Assembly (NCBI GenBank): GCA_031553775.1
Contig: JAVBLA010000031.1
Span: forward strand, 1-35,941
Direction: 5' to 3'
DNA length: 35,941 bases
Source: JAISFI01 sp031553775
GTDB taxonomy: Bacteria > Bacteroidota > Bacteroidia > Bacteroidales > Azobacteroidaceae
Both the position numbers and the translations under genes were made by a program. Shown one piece after another: positions 15,863 to 24,885 of this stretch. The first letter of the stretch is position 1; each line of letters opens with the position of its first letter. The notes beneath the pieces are model-generated. The model did not search any database, had not been told where the DNA came from, and saw nothing but the letters and a program-made list of their open reading frames with translations.

Positions 15863-18847
15863 TTATTTCTTCATCACTTTAGTTGTGAACGAGTTGCCTT
15901 CAGAAGTAATTACTCTGACCAAATAGATGCCTTTTGACCAACCTGATGCAGAAATACTGTAATGTATACCATTTACCTTTTGAGTCCGATAAATAGATTG
16001 ACCCGACAAAGCGAAAATATCAATGTAATCAATTTGATTTTCATCACTGTTTACTTCCAATGATTGCCCATCTGATACAAAATATACCTTGATGTCACTT
16101 TGATTGGTCAATGTTTTGACAGATGTACTTCCTGAACCCAACACCTCATATACCAAGGGATTTGCTGTAAAATCGGGAAAAGTTCCGTTAGTCATTTTGC
16201 AATGCAATGTTTTGCCCTTATAGGTGTCATCGAAAGTGAAAATTCCGCTTTCTTCCGTAAAGCCTGAGAGTAGTTTTGTTTCAATACTGCTGTTTACTTC
16301 ATACCAAGTATATGAAGTTATATTGCCATTTATACTATACTCGCCGGAAAGATTGACTACACCGGCTTCAGAAACTTCCACAACTATTACATTCTGAGGA
16401 GCGTATGTATATGTGCCACTTTTGGGTAGGCTTATCGGTAACCCGGAGAATTTGAAATAATTAGAATAACAAGACAAGCTTTCTAAAGCGCTGTTGTTAT
16501 TTATATTCAGATTTTGCAGTTGATTATATTGGCATAGTAAAGTTGTCAATGAAATATTCTTACTTACATCCAAATTGGAAAGAAGATTCTCGTAGCAATA
16601 CAAATGAGTCAAGGCAATGTTTTTGCTTACATCCAAGCTGCTTAGCTGATTGCCTGCGCACATCAATTTCTTCAACTCGGGAGCATTGCTTACATCAAGC
16701 AGGCTAACACCATTATTGTTTATATTAAGGCTGATAAAATGACAATCAGAATCATCGGCTGTGATAGTAACAAAATGCCGTTGATTTGCTCCGCTGTAGC
16801 CATGACGCTTTTCCTCTGCAGATTCATTTGCTGTAAAAGTATTGTGATATCCGTCACCCCAATCGATAGTGTAACTCTTCCCTGAAGTAGCTTGTATTTG
16901 AATAGTATGGCTGACAATGTTTCCCGATTCCCAAATAAAACTGATTTGTTCGTTAGTACCTGTGTTGGTAGTATTTTCCGATACATAAACAAATTTTACG
17001 GCGCTTCCCGCTTCATGCTGGCTGTATTCGCCAATCTCATCGGGAACAGACGGACTACCTGACCACATTGCATGCATCCATTGATATTCTCCGGTTGCAT
17101 CTTTACGCTTCATGGCCAAGTAATCAGGGTTGTAATTTGTCGGATTGAAATTTAATATACATGCTTCACCTTCTTTACTTGCCTGATAACGTTCATTTGC
17201 AAAAGTTAATTTTGCTCCGGCTTTGTTTATCAAAATATAATCACCGTCCTCAGTGCTTTTAACTATTTTCCATAATTGATGCGGGTCATTATTTCCGTAA
17301 GTTTTTTGTCTCAAATTTTCATCTTCACCGGAATAGGTAACAACTCTATTGTCATATTCTGTTCCGGGGTAAAACTGCATGTAATACCATACCTCTTTAT
17401 CATCCGTACTTATTGTCGGTAAAGCTGCGGGTAATAAATTAGAGGAAACAAACACAAACTTCATTGCACTTCCTTCTTCATGCTGTCTGTTTTCTCCAAC
17501 TTCTTCAGGAACCGCAGGATTACCCGACCAAATCGTATGCATCCATTGATTCTCGCCGATTGCATCTTTACGCTTCATCGCCAAGTAATCGGCATTAAAT
17601 TGAGTATAATTGATATTAAATGTACACGCTTCTCCTGTTTCGCTTGCCTTGTATCTGTCTCCGACAAAAGTGACTTTAGCTCCGTTTTTGTTTTCTAATA
17701 TATAATCCCCTTTCTTGTCTGTTTTTACGACTTTCCAAAGTTGATTTGGGTCACCTTCTGCATAGGTTCTTTGTTTCAAATTTCCATCATCGCCGTTATA
17801 AGTAACTACCCTGTTATCGTGATTTGTTCCCGGATAGAATTGCATATAATGCCATGCTTCGATTTTCTCTGTACTGAAAGCAGGTAAAACAGCAGGAATA
17901 AATTCTTCAGAGACAAAAACAAATTTTAATGCAGAAGCCTTTCCATGTTGTTCCCCATCACAAATTTCCACAGATTCCGGTCCGGTTGTTGTACTCATCC
18001 AGCTTTTCCAAGTGGCTGCATTTTTATTTTTCAAAGCCCACCAATCAACACCAAAACTGTTTGCATTGAAGTTAAAATTGCAAATACTTCCCGATAAAGT
18101 TGCTTGATACCTGTCATTACGAACAGTTAGTCTGGCACCGCTTTTATTTTCTATTACATATTCTCCTACAGTCCCTGTGCCGATTACTTTCCATAATTGA
18201 TTTTCATTTCCGGCTGCATAAGCTTCTTGAGATAAGTTTATATTGTCTCCATTGTAAGTGATAACTTTATTTCCGTTAGAAGCACCATTCTCAAATTGCA
18301 TATAATGCCATGCTTCAAACAAATTAGTACTTACCTTAGGAACAGGAGGACCAAAAATCAAAACACTCGCCCATTCAAAATTTCCCCATTCTGCTAATTC
18401 GGCACCCGGATTACTTGAGTTCAATTGGTGCATGCCCGATTTTCCGGGTCTTCTTATAATCATTTCGGTTCCGTAATAATCACTAGCTTGCGTATCAAGC
18501 GTAATATTTACGGAAGCAGAAGAACTTGCGGTAAATCGGTCTCCGTTTACATTAATTTTGCGACCGCTTTTACCTACAATTATATATTGTCCCGATATTG
18601 GATTATTACTCACATCTTTAGCTTGTACAACTTTCCATAGTTGGTCATCATTTCCGGTAGGAAGTTGGGCTCTGAGTGTTACATCGTTTCCCATGTCTTG
18701 TACAACACCTCCGTGACCATTTAGAAATCTGATAGTATACCAAACTTCATTGCTGCTGTCTTCGGAACTGATTATCGGCATATTTTGCCCATGTGCATAA
18801 CAGACACTCCACAATATGGCAATTAGAAGAAGTAGATTTTTTGTCAT
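15863..18847 (-). CDS. Large secreted mosaic protein: four ricin-lectin-like modules, PKD-like region, leucine-rich repeats, T9SS-type C-terminal domain
   Basis: A 994-residue exported protein with signal peptide to about residue 20 (CYAHGQ). The first lectin-like module (about 34-170) has the same type as the N-terminal module of the two smaller paralogs. Three modules of the second type follow at about 181-325, 331-475 and 486-630, each with the pattern W-YMQF, QLWK and GDYILENK-GAK or similar. Then come a PKD-like stretch (YTIDWGDGYHNTF), short leucine-rich repeats at about 700-800 (LDVSKNIALTHLYCYENLLS), an Ig-like segment, and a type A sorting-like domain from about 919 (IDIFALSGQSIYR, then KGIYLVRVI). 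It heads the minus-strand set behind a consensus promoter. A multivalent glycan- or matrix-binding role is inferred; no enzyme motif is seen. Confidence 0.75.
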   Translation of the reverse strand: MTKNLLLLIAILWSVCYAHGQNMPIISSEDSSNEVWYTIRFLNGHGGVVQDMGNDVTLRAQLPTGNDDQLWKVVQAKDVSNNPISGQYIIVGKSGRKINVNGDRFTASSSASVNITLDTQASDYYGTEMIIRRPGKSGMHQLNSSNPGAELAEWGNFEWASVLIFGPPVPKVSTNLFEAWHYMQFENGASNGNKVITYNGDNINLSQEAYAAGNENQLWKVIGTGTVGEYVIENKSGARLTVRNDRYQATLSGSICNFNFNANSFGVDWWALKNKNAATWKSWMSTTTGPESVEICDGEQHGKASALKFVFVSEEFIPAVLPAFSTEKIEAWHYMQFYPGTNHDNRVVTYNGDDGNLKQRTYAEGDPNQLWKVVKTDKKGDYILENKNGAKVTFVGDRYKASETGEACTFNINYTQFNADYLAMKRKDAIGENQWMHTIWSGNPAVPEEVGENRQHEEGSAMKFVFVSSNLLPAALPTISTDDKEVWYYMQFYPGTEYDNRVVTYSGEDENLRQKTYGNNDPHQLWKIVKSTEDGDYILINKAGAKLTFANERYQASKEGEACILNFNPTNYNPDYLAMKRKDATGEYQWMHAMWSGSPSVPDEIGEYSQHEAGSAVKFVYVSENTTNTGTNEQISFIWESGNIVSHTIQIQATSGKSYTIDWGDGYHNTFTANESAEEKRHGYSGANQRHFVTITADDSDCHFISLNINNNGVSLLDVSNAPELKKLMCAGNQLSSLDVSKNIALTHLYCYENLLSNLDVSKNISLTTLLCQYNQLQNLNINNNSALESLSCYSNYFKFSGLPISLPKSGTYTYAPQNVIVVEVSEAGVVNLSGEYSINGNITSYTWYEVNSSIETKLLSGFTEESGIFTFDDTYKGKTLHCKMTNGTFPDFTANPLVYEVLGSGSTSVKTLTNQSDIKVYFVSDGQSLEVNSDENQIDYIDIFALSGQSIYRTQKVNGIHYSISASGWSKGIYLVRVITSEGNSFTTKVMKK

Positions 18848-18901
18848 AACAAATGCGTTTTAAATGGTAAAAGAATATTCGAAAAGAGATGACTCTCCTG
18901 C

Positions 18902-18933
18902 CAAAAGTAAAATCTAATGACTTTCCTAACAAA
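18902..18933 (-). promoter_or_regulatory. Consensus Bacteroides-type promoter of the lectin operon
   Basis: On the minus strand TTTG (18933-18930), 20 nt, then TACTTTTG (18909-18902) match the -33 and -7 consensus boxes. The start codon at 18847 is about 50 nt downstream of the predicted start site. Both boxes are intact, unlike in the two enzyme operons. Confidence 0.7.
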
Positions 18934-19319
18934 AAAAGATACCCTACAAATATTTCTATGGTGAAAATTACTTTTTTACGAAAGTGGACAAATGTGCTAC
19001 AAGTCAAAATAAACAATGTTATACAATTGATATTCAGCTGTATAAAAAATACAAAATATAGATTTTTTCTTTTTGTTTGTTTAGTTTAACTGCGAAAAAA
19101 ATTCAACTTTCAATTGTTAAAACCGCAATAACCTGTAATAAAAGGGAGAAATTAACTTGTTGGTTGGATGAGTTTAGAAATAGCTTTGCAAATAGCTGAA
19201 AATCAATTCTAACGAAAACATATACATTAAGAAAATAAATATATAATTCTCTTTTTTACAATAAGTTAAATGCTGATGATAACCATTTGTGTAATTTGAT
19301 TTTTACTAAAGTAACAGTC
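18934..19319. other. AT-rich divergent intergenic region
   Basis: This part of the 612-nt gap between the lectin operon and the second enzyme operon holds no gene I can support. Open frames here are short and lack codon bias. It is AT-rich with many A and T runs. TTTT near 19300 is the only trace of a -33 box for the rightward operon. Confidence 0.6.
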
Positions 19320-19335
19320 GATGTATGTTTGATGT
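19320..19335 (+). promoter_or_regulatory. Putative regulated promoter of the second enzyme operon
   Basis: GATGTATGTTTGATGT matches the susC promoter block at 15 of 16 positions and includes the -7 box TATGTTTG (19324-19331). The GATGT direct repeat again has an 11-bp period. A clear -33 TTTG at the usual spacing is missing. The leader to the first start codon at 19460 is about 120 nt, similar to that of susC. Confidence 0.55.
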
Positions 19336-19459
19336 ATCAGTTTTTTAAAAAGTCTATTTGAGGATATGTACATTTGCTAACATTGGTAGTTAAAACACTG
19401 TCAATTGTTAAGTCAATCAATTCGATTATAATTATACCTAAAACTAATATCAAATAGAC

Positions 19460-21685
19460 ATGAATGTACGAAGTCTAAATTTTCTGCTGCTCATTATTAT
19501 CTGGATTTGGAGTTGTTTTACTTCAGGTTTGATAAATGCACAAAATAAAGCATTTGACCCTCTGTTGGATTCGGCATGTAAAGTAATCCCGCAAGCAAAT
19601 GTTGAAACATGGAACGGCAGTTATATGTGGTATCCGGGAATGTTAAGTGCTCATCAACAACAGTTACAAAAAAAGAAATCTGAAGAACGTTGTGTCAATG
19701 TAGGTTATCCGGGGAATTTTATGAAACCCGTTAATCGGACTTACTTTCGTAAAGAAGTAACATTAGCTAAAGAAACAGAAATCAGTTGGGATGCTATAGG
19801 AACAGTTGTCTTAAATGTAGATGGAAAAGCACAAGAATCAAATCTGAAAAATTTTAGTTTGACATCGGGCAAACATACTCTGACTTTTGACGTTCAAACG
19901 GAAGGAAGACTTCCTGCCTTAATTGTACAAGGAAAAGGAGTAGAAAAAACTGAAGGTTGGCTGGTAAGTTTAGATAATCACAATTGGAATATCCCCGAAA
20001 CTGATACGCGGTACAACAAGCCTTCTGTACGCCCTGATGATGATTTGGAGATTACGGCAACAATTCTGCCGGACAAATATATTTTTTTGAGGAATGCCGA
20101 AAATAAGAACGGCAATTTAGTCTTAGGTGAAAATGGTTGTTTACAGGTTGATTTCCGTCATTTGGAAGTGGGAACTGTTACGGTTCAAGCTTCCGGTGCC
20201 GGAAATATTTCTTTTACCGTTGGTGAATCGCCCGAAGAATCACTTAACGAGGACATCAAGGATTTTGAACAAAGACCTATTCCTCCTTTTACTTTAACAG
20301 AAAACATACAAGAAATAACTTTGCCGGAACGTGCTTTACGTTACCTGAAAATTTCCTGCGACCGTCCCTGTTCCATCACTTCCATACGATTCGATGCAAA
20401 GGTGTGGCCCGTAGAATTTCTGATGCAGTTTGAATGTGATGATAAATCCCTAAATAACCTTTGGAATGCAGGTGTGGCCTCTTTACACACTTCCATGCAT
20501 AACTTCTACCTGGACGGTGTGAAACGTGATTATCTGCCCTGGTCAATGGACGCTGCTATCAGTGTGTTGGGTGGAGATTATGTATTCGGTGACCGACAAG
20601 TCGCTCGCAACGGTATCTCCGTATCCCTGATGCCTCCTAATCCGCAAGTTTCCGATTGGGGAATCGTGGATTATCCTTTGCATGCCCTTATAGCCCTCAA
20701 GCAAGATTATATGCGTTATGGCGATTTAAGCACCTCATTGATGTTCAAAGACCGCATCCTTCAACAATTGGCTCTTTATGAATCTGTTCTAAATACTGAC
20801 GGTTTCTTGTCTGCAGCACCCCCCACAACAGGATTTATTCCGGGATGGGGTCGAAAAATGGGCCCCGATGATTATGGAGTGGCAACTTACGGCCAGATGT
20901 TACTCTATCAAAATTTTGTCATTGGAGCCTACTTTACACGTTTATGGAAAGACGAAGCTTTGGCCAAACACTATGAACAAAAAGCAAAAAAATTAGGAGA
21001 AAATATTGTATCTCACTTTTGGGACAATGAAAAAAAGGCTTTTATCAACGGATATCATGCAAACGGAGAAAAAGACATTCGTATTTCCCACCATGCCCAG
21101 TATTGGGGAGTGCTTACAGGCCTTTATCCTGCAAAATACTATGATAATTTGTTTGACAATGTTATTCCCAACATACCTTTCTACAAGGAATATATCAGTT
21201 ATGAAAAAGGTTATGAATTCCTTGCTTATGTCAAAGCGGGTCGTATAAAGGATATGTTTACCCTGTTGGATGAAGTCTGGGGAGATTGGCTGCGCCAAGA
21301 TAATACCCGTTTCCCTGAGAACTTCTCATTGGGTGCTCCCTTAAAAGAACAATTGACATTTTACGAACGTCCTTTCGGATTAAGTCTGTGTCATGGTGCA
21401 AATGGCGTACCTCCCATTGTTGCCGTATTACATGGGATTTACGGGTTCTCACAATCGGATAAACAAATCTCGGAATACACCTTAAAACCTGAGTTGATAA
21501 ACCTGAATTGGGTAAAAGGTCGAATACCTGTAAAAGAGGGCTACATAAATATAAGTCTGACAAAACAAGGAGCTTGTTCGATTGAAATACCCGAAAACTG
21601 CGTAGTAAACTTGTATAATGGAAAGCAAACTAAACCAATAGTCTATAAGAAATTAGGTAAATACACCTTTGAACTAATGAAATAA
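19460..21685 (+). CDS. GH78-like alpha-L-rhamnosidase family protein, non-canonical active-site motif
   Basis: A 741-residue exported protein with signal peptide to about residue 27 (GLINAQ). The N-terminal half is beta-sandwich-rich (about 30-320), followed by a six-hairpin (alpha/alpha)6 barrel of the bacterial rhamnosidase type (about 330-650) and a short C-terminal beta domain. The barrel motif reads D352-G-V-K-R356-D357-Y-L-P-W361-S-M-D364 where canonical GH78 has D-CPQR-DER-GW-GD, so the usual acid glutamate is replaced by tyrosine or shifted. E620 (TRFPENF) is a candidate base. It is probably a glycoside hydrolase on rhamnose or a related deoxysugar or uronide, but specificity is uncertain. 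It heads the second operon, with the next gene 11 nt downstream. Confidence 0.75.
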   Translation: MNVRSLNFLLLIIIWIWSCFTSGLINAQNKAFDPLLDSACKVIPQANVETWNGSYMWYPGMLSAHQQQLQKKKSEERCVNVGYPGNFMKPVNRTYFRKEVTLAKETEISWDAIGTVVLNVDGKAQESNLKNFSLTSGKHTLTFDVQTEGRLPALIVQGKGVEKTEGWLVSLDNHNWNIPETDTRYNKPSVRPDDDLEITATILPDKYIFLRNAENKNGNLVLGENGCLQVDFRHLEVGTVTVQASGAGNISFTVGESPEESLNEDIKDFEQRPIPPFTLTENIQEITLPERALRYLKISCDRPCSITSIRFDAKVWPVEFLMQFECDDKSLNNLWNAGVASLHTSMHNFYLDGVKRDYLPWSMDAAISVLGGDYVFGDRQVARNGISVSLMPPNPQVSDWGIVDYPLHALIALKQDYMRYGDLSTSLMFKDRILQQLALYESVLNTDGFLSAAPPTTGFIPGWGRKMGPDDYGVATYGQMLLYQNFVIGAYFTRLWKDEALAKHYEQKAKKLGENIVSHFWDNEKKAFINGYHANGEKDIRISHHAQYWGVLTGLYPAKYYDNLFDNVIPNIPFYKEYISYEKGYEFLAYVKAGRIKDMFTLLDEVWGDWLRQDNTRFPENFSLGAPLKEQLTFYERPFGLSLCHGANGVPPIVAVLHGIYGFSQSDKQISEYTLKPELINLNWVKGRIPVKEGYINISLTKQGACSIEIPENCVVNLYNGKQTKPIVYKKLGKYTFELMK

Positions 21686-21696
21686 CACAGAGGATT

Positions 21697-24600
21697 ATGA
21701 AGAAATATATATTGCTATCGATACTACTGATAGTTACTTGTAAATCTTTTTCAAATGGAGCGCAAAATCGGGATAAATCGACAAAAAGTATCGCCGAGAA
21801 TCTTGCCGATGCCTCAAAGATGCCAAATAAGCAGTTTCTTGCACTTGACCCTTCATTATTGGAAGATTTGTCTGATGACCAATTTTTAGAGCGGATTCAG
21901 TACGATTATACTCGGAATTGCCTGGGGCGGAAAGATTCATTATGTACAATAGAAAACGACGGATTCCGAATCAGTCTTTTTTGCATTGCCGTAAAAAATA
22001 ACTGGTTGGAACGTGAAAGAGCAGCTACCGAAGTATTGCAGTATTTACGAGAGTTTCAACGGGCAAAAACCATGAACGGAATAATGCCACGCACATTTGA
22101 TAGGAATACAGGAGAAAAATCTAAAGTGAGATACGGAGAATTCGGCAGACCGTATGATGTGGTAGGAACAGCTTTTATGGCTGCGACACTGCAATTTGTA
22201 GTACGGCAGTTTTTTAATTTCGATACCGATTCTGAAAAAGAGATTAGACAATTGTGCAACGAAATATGTAATCGCATTGATTGGAACTTTGCATACGATG
22301 ATAATCAAAAATGCTTCACTTGGTTCAAAAACGGTGATGATGGCAATTTATTCGACGGGAAAGCTTTACTTGGCGAGATGGACGAGACGTTTTTTATGCA
22401 ATTGATTGTACTTGGTTCAAAGACATGGAAACATGAAAACGAAGCCTATCAAGAATATTTGTCTAAGGTGTTTATTGACTCACAATATGGCTATCGCTAT
22501 TACGGAACCAAGGAGTACAATTATAAAGAAACAGGTTTGTTGAACCACATGAAAATCAATAATCCGGAAGTACTTAAATCGAAGGATTATCCGATGGCCA
22601 AACTTGGCTATCTGGTACAACCGCACATCTGGTTCGACTTCAGAAATTACAATGATGACTTTTGCCGTAAAAATAACTTAAACTATTTCGAAAGTGTCAA
22701 AAATGCTATATCGGCACAAATTCAATATGCAAAAAATAATCCTGGAAATTATCCGTATTATGGCGATGTATGGGGTTTTTACGATACATGTTCCCCGGTG
22801 ACGAAAAAATGGATGATAAATGGATTACCTGCAGAAGGAGATATTGATGAAGGAACTATTTCAATTGATGCAGCCATCAGTGCAATTGTATTTGACCCGG
22901 AATCTTCAATTCGTTGTTTACAAACTTTATATAAGACATTCAATAACATTTATACATCCCAAGGTATTGCCACAAGCGTAAATACTCCGTCAGGAAAAGT
23001 TTCACGGTTCTTCTGTGATTCGTTCTTTCCTCCAATTAATGTTCTGTTGGTAGAAAATTATCGTTCGGGATTAATTTGGGATTTATCCAAATCCGCTCCC
23101 GAATATGGCATTGCTTTTGAAAAAGCAGGATTCAAACTTCAGATATCGGACAATCCTCAATGGATTGGTTCAAAAGAGTTAAACCTTGATGCTACCTCTC
23201 TTTGCAACTTTGAAATCTCTACGAATTTTAAGATTGAAAAAGGCAATAACGCTTCTCTGATTTTTGGAGCAAATGATTTTCGGTTAAACGACAAATTTCA
23301 GAACATAAATAACATTGCAGGTGAAAATTATGTCAGAGTTGAAATAGATTTATCGGGTGTTGGCAGTCCTCGTGGAGCTGTATTGAATATATATCGTGTC
23401 GGTTATGCAAAAAATGACAGTCCCGATGTTCCGTTTATTATCATATCAAAAGATAAATATCCTCAGTCAAATATCAATGAAATCTTTACTCCGAAAAATA
23501 AGGGAGATAAACACTCATTATCCATTGGTGTAAAAACAGGCAATATTTCTTTTATAATAGACGGTAAAGAACTGATGATACCGATTAACACATCCGTTGA
23601 TGAGTTGTTGAGCCTTAACTCTATCGGTTTTGCCGCTTTACCCGAGAGCAAGGTTGTTTACACGGATTATCAAATTAAACATATTGCTCAAAGCAGTAGT
23701 AATGTAGTTTTTGCCGATAAAAATTACAGTGTTTTCAGAGATATCCCCAATATAGAAATTGACAACCGGATTCTCACAGTCAGTAACGATTCGGATAAAA
23801 TGACCATAAGTTATTCCGACCCGAGCCATGGTTCATTAACCATGTTGCGAACAACTTTCTTGACAGATGTAACAAAAAAGATTTCAAAAGCAAAGATATA
23901 TGCCACTGCCATGGGCACCTATGAAATGTTCATTAATGGCAAACGAGTAGGAGAAGACCCGGTTAGTCCCGATAACAATAAAAACGAGGACTTAATCGGT
24001 TACGACATGTTTGATGTTACTAAAATGTTGGAAAACGGAAATAATTGCATCGGGGCGCAACTTAACCCAAGAAATATATTAAATGCTAATCCTTTCGGCA
24101 ACTATGAAGCATTGCTTGTAAAACTGGAAATTACATATAATGACGGTAGCGAACAGTTTGTAGTAACTGACCCGAATACATGGAAATATTGGAACGATGG
24201 GCCTGTACGTTCAGGCAATATTATTAACGGTGAACGTTACGATGCCAATAAGGAGGCTGCAGTGGAAGGTTGGACAAATGTTGGTTACAATGATTCTTCC
24301 TGGCAAAAAACGGACATCATAACTCCCCTCAATTGGTCAGAATTCAACATTAAAACCAGATATGACGAACGAATACATTTTCGGGAAACACTGACGGCAG
24401 AACGTATTATGCCGACGCATAGTGCCGACGGACATACTTACATTTATGATATGGGCGTAAATATGATTGGAGTTCCTTCCGTGACAATACCTGCAGGATG
24501 GTTACAAAAAGGCGACACAGTAATCATGCGTTATGCGGAAAAACTTTATCCGGGTTTCAGGGGTGACAACCCGATTGACATTGACACTTACGGGGTAAGA

Positions 24601-24825
24601 GGAAAGAAAATTGCAGGCAGGATGATGTTTGAAAATAACCGCTCTGTATCGGCTACGGATTTCTATATAGCAAAAGATTCAAGTGAAACAGTGATTCACC
24701 CGACAACAACTTATCACAGCTATCGATATGTACAGATTACAATACCGAGCTATAAAGGTTCTCTTCCTGTAGGAAATGTACAAGGTTTAGCCCTGTCATC
24801 GGATAATTTGACAACACTAAGATAA
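21697..24825 (+). CDS. Chimeric protein: GH144-like domain fused to GH78 accessory domains without a GH78 catalytic domain
   Basis: A 1042-residue exported protein. The N-terminus is hydrophobic (LLSILLIVTC); C15 with T before it is an imperfect lipobox, so lipidation is uncertain. Residues about 65-480 form a GH144/glycoamylase-like barrel (NDGFRISLFCIAVKNNWLER; RPYDVVGTAFMAA; GEMDETFFMQ at 226-235; VENYRSGLIWDLS). From W489 to the end, the protein aligns throughout with residues 139-713 of the GH78 rhamnosidase at 27744: a LamG-like domain (IFGANDFRLNDKFQNI), a CBM67-like domain (MFINGKRVG at 744-752) and the conserved rhamnosidase beta domain. It stops just where the GH78 barrel would begin. 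It likely hydrolyses a glucan and carries binding modules. Confidence 0.8.
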   Translation: MKKYILLSILLIVTCKSFSNGAQNRDKSTKSIAENLADASKMPNKQFLALDPSLLEDLSDDQFLERIQYDYTRNCLGRKDSLCTIENDGFRISLFCIAVKNNWLERERAATEVLQYLREFQRAKTMNGIMPRTFDRNTGEKSKVRYGEFGRPYDVVGTAFMAATLQFVVRQFFNFDTDSEKEIRQLCNEICNRIDWNFAYDDNQKCFTWFKNGDDGNLFDGKALLGEMDETFFMQLIVLGSKTWKHENEAYQEYLSKVFIDSQYGYRYYGTKEYNYKETGLLNHMKINNPEVLKSKDYPMAKLGYLVQPHIWFDFRNYNDDFCRKNNLNYFESVKNAISAQIQYAKNNPGNYPYYGDVWGFYDTCSPVTKKWMINGLPAEGDIDEGTISIDAAISAIVFDPESSIRCLQTLYKTFNNIYTSQGIATSVNTPSGKVSRFFCDSFFPPINVLLVENYRSGLIWDLSKSAPEYGIAFEKAGFKLQISDNPQWIGSKELNLDATSLCNFEISTNFKIEKGNNASLIFGANDFRLNDKFQNINNIAGENYVRVEIDLSGVGSPRGAVLNIYRVGYAKNDSPDVPFIIISKDKYPQSNINEIFTPKNKGDKHSLSIGVKTGNISFIIDGKELMIPINTSVDELLSLNSIGFAALPESKVVYTDYQIKHIAQSSSNVVFADKNYSVFRDIPNIEIDNRILTVSNDSDKMTISYSDPSHGSLTMLRTTFLTDVTKKISKAKIYATAMGTYEMFINGKRVGEDPVSPDNNKNEDLIGYDMFDVTKMLENGNNCIGAQLNPRNILNANPFGNYEALLVKLEITYNDGSEQFVVTDPNTWKYWNDGPVRSGNIINGERYDANKEAAVEGWTNVGYNDSSWQKTDIITPLNWSEFNIKTRYDERIHFRETLTAERIMPTHSADGHTYIYDMGVNMIGVPSVTIPAGWLQKGDTVIMRYAEKLYPGFRGDNPIDIDTYGVRGKKIAGRMMFENNRSVSATDFYIAKDSSETVIHPTTTYHSYRYVQITIPSYKGSLPVGNVQGLALSSDNLTTLR
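23161..24822 (+). repeat. Diverged copy of GH78 accessory domains (partner at 28158-29882)
   Basis: Residues 489-1042 of the chimera and 139-713 of the GH78 enzyme share order and many identical stretches, such as WIGS-LNLDA, IPAGWLQKGDTVI, GERYDANKE and VQGL-LSSDNL. At DNA level they are clearly diverged, so this is an old duplication rather than a fresh recombination. The GH78 copy has an extra stretch of about 20 residues around its residue 285. Confidence 0.85.
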
Positions 24826-24849
24826 AAACAAATTGTATTATATATAAGT

Positions 24850-24863
24850 GGTAGTGTGCTACC
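24850..24863 (+). other. Small intercistronic hairpin
   Basis: GGTAG-TGTG-CTACC forms a 5-bp stem with a short T-poor tail in the 60-nt gap before the BspA-like gene. It is too weak to call a terminator and may affect RNA processing. Confidence 0.3.
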
Positions 24864-24885
24864 TAATTTAAAATCAATTAATATC

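Noticed and set aside
18889..19089. A 66-codon plus-strand open frame in the divergent intergenic region
   Set aside because: It overlaps the consensus minus-strand promoter, is very AT-driven in composition, and encodes nothing recognisable.
21697..24825. Chimera considered as a pseudogene or truncated rhamnosidase
   Set aside because: The frame is intact over 1042 codons, the block ends at a domain border rather than inside a domain, and the N-terminal half is a complete-looking GH144-type barrel.
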